The notes beneath the pieces were generated by a model that saw nothing but the letters and a program-made list of their open reading frames with translations, was not told where the DNA came from and did no database searches. From positions 1-23,545 of IMG/VR virus record IMGVR_UViG_3300009161_000236: a stretch of 23,545 nt of DNA; one strand, given 5' to 3'. Both the position numbers and the translations under genes were made by a program. Positions 18,122 through 23,408 of this stretch are shown here, one piece after another; position 1 is the stretch's first letter; the number at the start of each line of letters is the position of its first letter. This stretch comes from a virus.

Positions 18122-18183
18122 AAATACGGAAGTGGCTTGTTTAGAGAAGCTAGAAGTTCCTCGGTTGTGGAAGGTTGGGTCAT
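18118..18183 (-). pseudogene. Orphan dnaB 5' fragment (21 codons)
   Basis: The ATG at 18183 overlaps the stop of the helicase-loader gene as ATGA, as expected for an original dnaB start. It encodes MTQPSTTEELLASLNKPLPY-L and then stops at the TGA that overlaps the HNH start. Compared with the functional DnaB N-terminus (MDKPASTEEILASLNRALP), 12 of the first 19 residues are identical and most others are similar. At the DNA level 37 of 57 bases match. The copies have many synonymous differences, so this is not a fresh duplication. It may still be translated as a leader peptide that couples loader, HNH and dnaB translation. Confidence 0.8.
18127..18183 (-). repeat. Diverged direct repeat of the dnaB start, copy 1
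   Basis: This is the upstream copy of a 57-base direct repeat flanking the HNH-AP2 gene; copy 2 is at 17608-17664. The longest exact match is 15 bases (TAGCTTCTCTAAACA on the minus strand) at 18138-18152 and 17619-17633. This conserved core could be the homing target or a point of recombination. Confidence 0.8.
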
Positions 18184-18944
18184 TTAGCTTCTGGATCGTA
18201 TTTGGTAGCCCTTACGGTTTCGCCCTGCCAGTTATTCAATAGCGTCCCAAGGTCTTTGCGAAGGTATGTGCATCCAGATTCGGTGTAGTACCACTTCAAC
18301 GCGGTGTAATCCTCGCTGGTAAAATCAAAATCTGCGACAATCTCTTTCCACTTCTTTTGCCATTTGGCATCCCACTTGGTTGTTGGACGCATACCGAACC
18401 ACGAAGCCGTTTCAATTTGCTCTGGTGTAGGATTCCAAGAATTTGAACCCCTAATAGATTCTTCTGCTTCTTCCTCTCCTTCTGCATTCTCCTTCTGCAT
18501 GGCGTTACATCCGTTACCATCTTTCTTCTTGTCTCGAAAGCGCTTCACTCTCAGTCGGGTTGTCTCGCGCAACTGTTCAGCATCACGCAATGAGCGGTAA
18601 TGCTCGTAATTGAGAATCTTCCAGCCGTATCCATGATCCTCGATTCGCTCAATCCTGCGGCCTTCGTAATCTGGTGTTTTTGAACGCGGATCAGGCTTTG
18701 CTAACTCGGCAAGACCCCATTCCACCTCTTCCATTGACGCCCCGATTCGCCTAGAAATGGCAGAATCAGTCATCATAACGTTGCCAGAAGCATCGGCGCA
18801 AAGAAGCAAGTCGGTGAAAAAGTGACGCAGTTTGCGGTTATCTGCAATGGAGGAATCAAGAATTTGGGCGAATAGTTTGACAAACATGCCGCTACAATAG
18901 CGTGGCGTAACGTTACTGTCCAATGAAAAGGTGGCTTGTTCCAT
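18180..18944 (-). CDS. Putative phage replication protein / helicase loader
   Basis: I choose ATG 18944 (MEQATFSLDSN), giving 254 residues; a GTG at 18968 would add eight. The N-terminal part (about 20-115) looks like a winged-helix domain: FFTDLLLCADASGNVMMTDSAISRRIG followed by VEWGLAELAKPDP and GYGWKILNYEHYRSL. This is a pattern seen in phage replisome organiser proteins. A charged linker rich in Lys and Glu (RDKKKDG ... EGEEEAEES) follows. The C-terminal helical segment (WFGMRPTTKWDAKWQKKWKEI ... LGTLLNNWQ) may contact the helicase. Its stop overlaps the original dnaB start (ATGA at 18180-18183), so the gene order is loader then helicase, as in many phages. The role rests on architecture and position. 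Confidence 0.75.
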   Translation of the reverse strand: MEQATFSLDSNVTPRYCSGMFVKLFAQILDSSIADNRKLRHFFTDLLLCADASGNVMMTDSAISRRIGASMEEVEWGLAELAKPDPRSKTPDYEGRRIERIEDHGYGWKILNYEHYRSLRDAEQLRETTRLRVKRFRDKKKDGNGCNAMQKENAEGEEEAEESIRGSNSWNPTPEQIETASWFGMRPTTKWDAKWQKKWKEIVADFDFTSEDYTALKWYYTESGCTYLRKDLGTLLNNWQGETVRATKYDPEAK

Positions 18945-18982
18945 AAAGTTTCTCGTTTCAATCCTCACTGGCGTTTTGCTCT

Positions 18983-19384
18983 TTAATCCAAAGCGGTTAA
19001 TGCCGCATCTCGGGCATCAAACCAGTTTACGCCGTCAACGTCTTTTTGACAGCCATTGTCAACGTGTTCAACCAGCATTCTGAGCGCTGTAATGTGATTC
19101 AGTAGTTTGCGATTAAGGGTATCAGATGCAGAAACTTGGCGAATGGCTTCGGCTGATTGCTCACTCCAAATTTTAGCGTTGATATTGGCTTCTCTCAACT
19201 TCTCCCTCCACCCATCCTCAATGCGGATCAACTGCGCTTGAAAACTTTCTTGGCGCTCACGAAGGCGTTGGGTTAGGTCGTTACGCTCTCTTTCAAGCCT
19301 GCGGGCGAAGTCTTTACTAACGCATTGCTGGCAATAATGCGCAGCTTCTTCTTTGTCCGTCTCAGGGGTAGGTATGGTTTCCAT
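18983..19384 (-). CDS. Hypothetical coiled-coil protein with TPETD N-terminus
   Basis: I start at ATG 19384 (METIPTPETDKEEA), giving 133 residues; an in-frame TTG at 19390 would add two. The product has a PETD segment and then KDFARRLERERNDL, a pattern I have seen in many small phage proteins of unknown function. A helical coiled-coil-like stretch follows (about 25-80), then LLNHITALRMLVEHVDNGC. No catalytic motif, signal or membrane segment is seen. It sits between the RuvC set and the helicase loader in the leftward replication block. Confidence 0.7.
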   Translation of the reverse strand: METIPTPETDKEEAAHYCQQCVSKDFARRLERERNDLTQRLRERQESFQAQLIRIEDGWREKLREANINAKIWSEQSAEAIRQVSASDTLNRKLLNHITALRMLVEHVDNGCQKDVDGVNWFDARDAALTALD

Positions 19385-19425
19385 ATCCAACGCTAACCCG
19401 TGGTATTAACCAAGTCAACCTTGGG

Positions 19426-19572
19426 TTATTTCTTTTGCTTGTTCCTGCGTTCAGTGAAAAATACTGCGTCTTGCTTTGATAAACCGAAAACGATTGTCTT
19501 TCGCGTTTCGGCGTTGATGATTTCCCATGTCGGCTTGTTTTTCTCGTCTGCTTTGGCTATCCAGATTGTCAT
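19426..19572 (-). CDS. Hypothetical small protein (48 aa)
   Basis: The start ATG overlaps the stop of the RuvC gene as ATGA (19569-19572), a strong sign of a real coupled gene. The product begins MTIWIAKADEKNKPTWEIIN and ends FFTERRNKQKK, with a basic tail. It looks like a small beta-rich domain (IWIAKAD, WEIINAETRKTIVFGLS). No family is recognised. It fills most of the gap between RuvC and the TPETD protein. Confidence 0.65.
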   Translation of the reverse strand: MTIWIAKADEKNKPTWEIINAETRKTIVFGLSKQDAVFFTERRNKQKK

Positions 19573-20060
19573 AGGTTTTCTTTTGCATAAAAAGCTACGA
19601 GCGCTGAATCAACAAGTCCATCGTGAGGCACACTACACCGCTTGCTCGCCAACCAGCTTTCATCAGGCCACAGTTTTTGGGCTAGACGCAATGCAGCAGG
19701 CTTTGTATCGCCAGCACTGGCTTTGAGTAAGGGCTTCTGCCACTTTTGCGGCGTGATGCGCGTAAACCGAATCTTGTTGAGTTCAAACATGGCACGTAGA
19801 GCGTGAAACGAAGCAGCCATTGAGACAGCCGCCTTGTAGCTTTTAGCGCCTCCCGGTTCTTCCACAACGGCATGCAGTTTATCTAGGTTGTGATATTGAA
19901 CAGTGTCGTGAATCCAGTTCCACGTGGCAACAACGTCAACCTCGCGTCCTTTGCGAGACTTCTTTACCGGCATAATTGTCTTGGCGATGATTAACGAGCC
20001 TGAGATGACGCATAGGCCACCGCTTAACCCGTTATCCACCCCCACTACAATCTCGCTCAT
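19569..20060 (-). CDS. RuvC-like Holliday junction resolvase
   Basis: The 163-residue product has the RNase H-like fold signature of RuvC-type resolvases. There is a first-strand Asp in VVGVDNGLSGG (D9), acidic residues in HAVVEEPGG (E67, E68), and the last acidic pair in PHDGLVDSALVAFYA (D147, D151). These should bind two metals and cut branched DNA during recombination or before packaging. A basic segment (PVKKSRKGRE, 31-40) may contact DNA. The start ATG lies 12 bases after the annotated stop of the upstream gene. If one base of a C8 tract upstream is removed, that stop would overlap this start as ATGA. The downstream small gene overlaps by ATGA. Confidence 0.88.
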   Translation of the reverse strand: MSEIVVGVDNGLSGGLCVISGSLIIAKTIMPVKKSRKGREVDVVATWNWIHDTVQYHNLDKLHAVVEEPGGAKSYKAAVSMAASFHALRAMFELNKIRFTRITPQKWQKPLLKASAGDTKPAALRLAQKLWPDESWLASKRCSVPHDGLVDSALVAFYAKENL

Positions 20061-20072
20061 ACCAGTGGCAAT

Positions 20073-20513
20073 TCAGGACTCGATTCCCCGCGAAGATGGG
20101 GGGGGCATCTCTGCCAGCGTACGATCCTCACTGGCAATTGTGAGCGGCTTGCGCGTTACAACGATCAAGTTGTCCACCTTATAGACAAATACGCCAAGCC
20201 ACTCGGCAACCTTCTTCATGTCATTGACAACGCCGCCTTCAAATCGTGAGCAACTTTGCTTCGGATTAAGCAACTCAAGCGAGTCCATGATGCCGATTCG
20301 GTCGATGTTTTCCAATGCTCGCAGGGCTTTCTTTCGCTCGCTCCATTTACAAAGCGGGATGCGGCTCAGTTGCGCAATGTTGGTTAGGGCTTCATTGATG
20401 ATTACAGCTTTGCGGGCGTCTTTTACGAGTCCGTTCATTTGGCTGGCGTATCGAAGCATGTCACTAACCAAACATGTCCGTGTTTTGGGGAATTTGAGTT
20501 TGTAGATTTTCAT
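20073..20513 (-). CDS. Hypothetical protein, 3' end possibly frameshifted
   Basis: As read, 146 residues (MKIYKLKFPKTRTCLVSDML...) with no family I recognise. It looks mixed alpha/beta, with basic segments (LCKWSERKKALRALENIDRI) and a C-terminal strand pair (GVFVYKVDNLIVVTRKPL). The tail after LAEM reads PPPSSRGIES and passes through eight C residues (minus strand, 20098-20105). With seven C residues the tail would read PPHLRGESSPELPLV and stop at a TGA overlapping the RuvC start as ATGA (end at 20057). So the true end may differ. Its own ATG overlaps the stop of the upstream small gene by ATGA. It belongs to the recombination and replication block; function is unknown. Confidence 0.75.
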   Translation of the reverse strand: MKIYKLKFPKTRTCLVSDMLRYASQMNGLVKDARKAVIINEALTNIAQLSRIPLCKWSERKKALRALENIDRIGIMDSLELLNPKQSCSRFEGGVVNDMKKVAEWLGVFVYKVDNLIVVTRKPLTIASEDRTLAEMPPPSSRGIES

Positions 20514-20728
20514 ACAATCGCCTCCAGTTCAGCGCAGCGGCCTTCAGACCATTGCAGCCATTCGTTTTCGAGCTTGCTTACGTTGTTTTTTGACATCACA
20601 AACTCGCGTTGGTTTTGAAACATCGCCAACTTACAACAATTGATTTCTTGTGGCGTTTCGGGGAAGTGTTCTTCGGTCATAGTCGTTTTGTGCTGCCAAT
20701 TACCGCTGGCAGCGGGCGGGTTAGTCAT
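20510..20728 (-). CDS. Hypothetical small protein (72 aa)
   Basis: The frame is linked on both sides. Its ATG lies inside the end of the upstream micro-gene (8-base overlap, 20721-20728) and its stop overlaps the next start by ATGA (20510-20513). The product begins MTNPPAASGNWQHKTTMTEE; an internal ATG at residue 17 is a possible alternative start. The C-terminal half (FVMSKNNVSKLENEWLQWSEGRC) is probably helical. No domain is recognised. Confidence 0.65.
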   Translation of the reverse strand: MTNPPAASGNWQHKTTMTEEHFPETPQEINCCKLAMFQNQREFVMSKNNVSKLENEWLQWSEGRCAELEAIV

Positions 20729-20852
20729 CTGGATACTTCATCATGTCCTGAAGAATGTCAGCACGACGAGCTTGCTCGTTGATGAACTCTTCCTCTTCTT
20801 CCTCCGACTCGCATTCTTCAATGGAATCGGGCGTGTTGGATGGTTCGCGCAT
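20721..20852 (-). CDS. Hypothetical acidic micro-protein (43 aa)
   Basis: This short frame starts two bases after the DUF669 stop and ends overlapping the next gene. It encodes MREPSNTPDSIEECESEEEE and continues EEFINEQARRADILQDMMKYPDD. The middle is a run of glutamates, and the rest is probably helical. Tight spacing and overlap on both sides support expression. A DNA-mimic or protein-binding role is conceivable for so acidic a peptide, but that is speculation. Confidence 0.6.
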   Translation of the reverse strand: MREPSNTPDSIEECESEEEEEEFINEQARRADILQDMMKYPDD

Positions 20853-20854
20853 GA

Positions 20855-21325
20855 CTAAAATGGAATTTGTGACGAATTATCCTCGGAATCTTCTTCAGCC
20901 AAAGACTTAACTTTTGGCCCTGCATTCATCAGTGGCCCTTTAGCTGCCACATCAGCCTTCTTCTTCTCGCCGTAGTCCTTAGCGATGTTTTTAGCCGGAT
21001 ACTCGCCAGCAGGCTCAATGTCGATACGAACCTTGCCGCTACGCCCGACTAGATCATTAGCATCCAAGGTGCCGGAATCGTAAGCCTCAAGCAGGCCGAT
21101 TGTCTCAGCGAAGTGACGCAGTTTGTGTGGCATTGCCTCCATGAGAAAATCCGTCACGAATTGAAAACCATCACCGTGAAACACTTTCAGGTTGGCTTTA
21201 ATCATGTCGTTGCCTTTTTTGGACTGCTTTTCTTCGGCTTTGACAACTTCAAAGTCGTAAGTGCCTTTTGGGAGCAGGCGCTCCATGTCCAATTCTTCTT
21301 CTGTTTTAGGTTGTGCGATACGCAT
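20855..21325 (-). CDS. DUF669-type SSB-like protein
   Basis: The 156-residue product fits the phage DUF669 family. It has LLPKGTYDFEVVKAEEKQSKKGNDMIKANLKVF (a beta-barrel style core in which family members keep KKGN), then MPHKLRHFAETIGL and later LVGRSGKVRIDIEPAGEYPAKN. It ends in an acidic tail with EEDSEDNSSQIPF, close to the DDDIPF tip that single-strand binding proteins use to recruit partners. Together this suggests a phage single-strand DNA-binding role with the adjacent Sak4-like ATPase. The start ATG is preceded by ACTAAATAT with no Shine-Dalgarno sequence, 18 bases after the ATPase stop. Confidence 0.85.
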   Translation of the reverse strand: MRIAQPKTEEELDMERLLPKGTYDFEVVKAEEKQSKKGNDMIKANLKVFHGDGFQFVTDFLMEAMPHKLRHFAETIGLLEAYDSGTLDANDLVGRSGKVRIDIEPAGEYPAKNIAKDYGEKKKADVAAKGPLMNAGPKVKSLAEEDSEDNSSQIPF

Positions 21326-21343
21326 ATATTTAGTTGGTGTGAA

Positions 21344-22231
21344 TTATTTGGCAGGGTTGATCTTAGCAAGAAGGGCGGCAATAGCCTTGGTGGCTTGTTC
21401 GGTTGAAAGCTCGTTCCATTCGGAAGCGGAAGCCTTCGTGAGCCACTTCTGTTTCTCGTCATCAGTCATTTTGATAACGGAAGCAAGGCGTTCGATTTCA
21501 GCTACTTGTTCAGCGGTTGCAAGCGTGATGACTTCAACCGACTTTTCGATGACATCTTTGCCGTAACGGACTGCAAACTCGTCGTAGCTAAGCGGGAACT
21601 TTTCACGGTCAGGGAAGCCAGTGAGGCGAGACTTGCGAACAAGTCCATAGCGTGAATTACCCTGTTTCGTCACTTGGAAGGCAAGGTCAAGCTCGTATTC
21701 GATCTTGTCCCAGCAATCAAAGGTAACACCCGTTTGAGTGCGGTTGCCCTGTGCGTCTTGGCCCCATTCCTCTTTTTGGTGGCAGATAAGCACCACGTTC
21801 ATATCAAGGCGATGAATCCAGTTCACTAGACGGCGCATGAAGGCCAGCGCTGGCTTTTTAGAAGCGCCAAAAGCATCTTTATCACCAAGGCGTTCGGCCT
21901 CATTAGCGATGACCGTGTTGTAGAGCTTAGTAATGGAATCTACCACAACCGTCTTAAAACCATGCTTTTCAGTAGCGAGCGCTTGAAATTGAGCAATCAC
22001 CACATCGGGGTCTAGCGAACCATCTTCCGGCCCCATAATCATGCCGCCAGATTTGGTCAGCTTTTCCATATAATGAGTGCGGGATGCGCCACCCTCAGTA
22101 TCCAAATAATAGCAATTTGGAAAATCCAAACTGAAGAATGTTTTTCCCACGCCGCTTGGGCCGAAGATAAGGATTTTAGGTTTTGACGGTTCCACCTGTG
22201 AAGGTGCCTTTGCTTTCAGTTTTGTAGCCAT
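21344..22231 (-). CDS. Sak4-like RecA-fold recombination ATPase
   Basis: The 295-residue product begins with a RecA-type ATPase core: Walker A ILIFGPSGVGKT (24-31), a DTEGG segment, Walker B KTVVVDSITKLYN, and a sensor-like MNVVLICHQKEEWG. A sheet region (YELDLAFQVTKQGNSRYGLVRKSR) and a helical C-terminal domain (about 225-295) follow. This matches the phage AAA/Sak4 single-strand annealing and recombination ATPases, which commonly sit beside DUF669. The start is preceded by ACTAAATACAC. Upstream is the only long gap in the leftward block, so a promoter there is likely, though I could not assign it. Confidence 0.85.
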   Translation of the reverse strand: MATKLKAKAPSQVEPSKPKILIFGPSGVGKTFFSLDFPNCYYLDTEGGASRTHYMEKLTKSGGMIMGPEDGSLDPDVVIAQFQALATEKHGFKTVVVDSITKLYNTVIANEAERLGDKDAFGASKKPALAFMRRLVNWIHRLDMNVVLICHQKEEWGQDAQGNRTQTGVTFDCWDKIEYELDLAFQVTKQGNSRYGLVRKSRLTGFPDREKFPLSYDEFAVRYGKDVIEKSVEVITLATAEQVAEIERLASVIKMTDDEKQKWLTKASASEWNELSTEQATKAIAALLAKINPAK

Positions 22232-22359
22232 GTGTATTTAGTGGATAAAGCTCCCGCTGTGTTTGTGTGAGCACCAATCCTCGCTCAATCTCGCTCTCTT
22301 TGCAACCAACTTTACGCTTCCGCGTTGATTTATTCAATTGCTTGCGCTAGGCTTATCAA
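22232..22359. promoter_or_regulatory. Intergenic region upstream of the Sak4-like gene
   Basis: This is part of the only gap of about 300 bases (22232-22535) without an intact gene in the leftward block. It separates the leftward ATPase gene from a rightward broken frame, so it should hold promoter elements. It contains an imperfect tandem direct repeat (AATCCTCGCTC at 22276-22286, AATCTCGCTCT at 22287-22297). A weak minus-strand candidate is TTGAAT-N17-TAAAGT, and a weak plus-strand candidate is TTGATT-N17-TAGGCT close to the 22360 ATG. Neither is convincing. No terminator hairpin is evident. Confidence 0.35.
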
Positions 22360-22532
22360 ATGAACCACCACTACGCCCGCGATAAAGGCATTTTAGCCGC
22401 TTTGGACTACCTCGGCGTGGACTTTGGTATTCATCCAACGCTACGACGCGTAAAACAGCCAAAGAAAGCGGTTTGCAGGCCATCTACGGGCCGCATATTG
22501 GCGATCTGGTGGATGATTTGTGTGAGTATTAA
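22360..22532 (+). pseudogene. Small rightward frame, apparently frameshifted
   Basis: The ATG at 22360 opens a frame reading MNHHYARDKGILAALDYLGV and on to HPTLRRVKQPKK. It continues in frame to 22539 with a protein-unlike tail (RPSTGRILAIWWMIC). The -1 frame instead gives a credible protein end, ESGLQAIYGPHIGDLVDDLC-EY, stopping at 22532. Together they read like one roughly 57-residue protein broken by a one-base change between about 22420 and 22465, near CCAAAGAAAGCGG. A programmed -1 shift at AAAG is possible but unproven. It is the only rightward gene candidate in the right half of the window. No family is recognised. Confidence 0.4.
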
Positions 22533-22535
22533 GCC

Positions 22536-22721
22536 TTAAAGCTCAACTCCTTCTTCCAAACTGCGACACTCATCGCAGAAACCGTCGCCAATTTCGCGGT
22601 CGATTTCAATATCTTCATCGGACATTTCACGTTCGCATTTAGCGCAATGGCGTGTTGACCAATAAGCGTCGTATTGAGCTTCGGTGTAGCTAGCCAAGCT
22701 GGAATCTAATTGTTGAGTCAT
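22536..22721 (-). CDS. Small zinc-ribbon-like protein (61 aa)
   Basis: The product (MTQQLDSSLASYTEAQYDAY...) has a CAKC pair and a CDEC pair separated by about 20 mostly acidic residues, a pattern expected to bind one zinc. The rest is acidic. Its ATG overlaps the stop of the upstream gene (TAATG), showing coupling. It is the last gene of the first leftward group before the gap. It could bind nucleic acid or protein; no family assignment is made. Confidence 0.65.
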   Translation of the reverse strand: MTQQLDSSLASYTEAQYDAYWSTRHCAKCEREMSDEDIEIDREIGDGFCDECRSLEEGVEL

Positions 22722-22921
22722 TAAGCAAAAGTTGATTGTTTCCAGTTCGTAAGCCAGTCGGCGCTGCGATTGCAGGCATCTAGGGCATCATCCACGTTGC
22801 GTAGAAAGCCAAAAGCATCCTTGGCTTCGCCGTATTTAGTGGCGATTTCTAGCGATTCAGCTACGGCATGACGCCAAAACGAGTGCGCCAAGAGGCATGA
22901 GGTTGTCCAGAGTGGTTTCAT
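22721..22921 (-). CDS. Hypothetical small protein (66 aa)
   Basis: The frame is coupled on both sides: ATGA with the upstream gene (22918-22921) and TAATG with the downstream gene. It encodes MKPLWTTSCLLAHSFWRHAV followed by helical, mixed-charge sequence (AVAESLEIATKYGEAKDAF, NVDDALDACNRSADWL). The N-terminus is mildly hydrophobic but not a convincing signal peptide or membrane segment. Function is unknown. Confidence 0.65.
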   Translation of the reverse strand: MKPLWTTSCLLAHSFWRHAVAESLEIATKYGEAKDAFGFLRNVDDALDACNRSADWLTNWKQSTFA

Positions 22922-23154
22922 TTGTTGAGTTCGTTGATTAGAGCGTCTGATTGAATCACGGCTAGGACTGCAATAAAATCGCTAGCAATTAAAGATTGCT
23001 TCCGACACACTGCCTCAGCCACACGAACGAGGTCGTGATTGGCGAGCATTCCCTGCATCGCTATAGACGCAAAGTGAGCGCGAATTGAAATACCCTGATT
23101 CCAATCTCCGCATGTTGCCGCAGCGAAAGCTGGCGCATTAGGATCAATTTTCAT
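22918..23154 (-). CDS. Hypothetical phage protein with ISIRAHFASIAMQG motif
   Basis: The 78-residue product contains GISIRAHFASIAMQGMLA and a C-terminal IAVLAVIQSDALINEL. This helical pattern (R-x-x-F/A-A-x-A-M-Q-G, then A-D-A-L near the end) recurs in small early phage proteins of unknown function. The ATG overlaps the stop of the HTH-like gene (ATGA). It is in the small-gene cluster behind the promoter at 23373-23401. Confidence 0.7.
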   Translation of the reverse strand: MKIDPNAPAFAAATCGDWNQGISIRAHFASIAMQGMLANHDLVRVAEAVCRKQSLIASDFIAVLAVIQSDALINELNK

Positions 23155-23357
23155 ACTTGTGGCGGGTAGTTTTTTAGCTCGTTCAGCCTTTGAAGCAGCA
23201 ACAACGCTTGATCCCCGCTAGGAGTCGTAGCACCGCTAAACCACCGCATGAACTGCTTCGTGGTGACTTCGTGTTTCGCGGCAAATTGGTTGATTGTGCC
23301 GTACGCATGTGGCGTGGGGTAGTGCTTCTTTAGCAATTCGCTGATGGTTAGTTTCAT
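23151..23357 (-). CDS. Small HTH-like DNA-binding protein
   Basis: The 68-residue product contains a helix-turn-helix-like arrangement: INQFAAKHEVTTKQFMRWFSG followed by ATTPSGDQALLLLQRLNEL. This resembles Cro/XRE-type or plasmid-copy-control folds, and the final helices resemble a dimer interface. It is the first gene after a good promoter, with the start codon very close to the -10 box, so autoregulation is plausible. It could be an early transcriptional regulator. The absence of a classic repressor partner nearby leaves the role open. Confidence 0.7.
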   Translation of the reverse strand: MKLTISELLKKHYPTPHAYGTINQFAAKHEVTTKQFMRWFSGATTPSGDQALLLLQRLNELKNYPPQV

Positions 23358-23372
23358 ATCGTTTGAGGTCTA

Positions 23373-23401
23373 AGTATATACCACATTTGGGGCGTTGTAA
23401 A
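23373..23401 (-). promoter_or_regulatory. Sigma70-type promoter for the leftward block
   Basis: On the minus strand TTTACA (23396-23401) is followed by 17 bases and TATACT (23373-23378). Each hexamer differs from consensus at one position. The ATG at 23357 lies only 15 bases below the -10 box, so the mRNA leader would be about 8 bases. A palindrome GTATATAC (23374-23381) covers the -10 box and could be an operator for the HTH-like product. Confidence 0.55.
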
Positions 23402-23408
23402 GGTGCGA

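Noticed and set aside
17657-18183. Intein or self-splicing intron in dnaB
   Set aside because: The HNH frame has its own start and stop overlapping flanking frames. There are no splice-type intein ends, and the flanks are duplicated rather than split.
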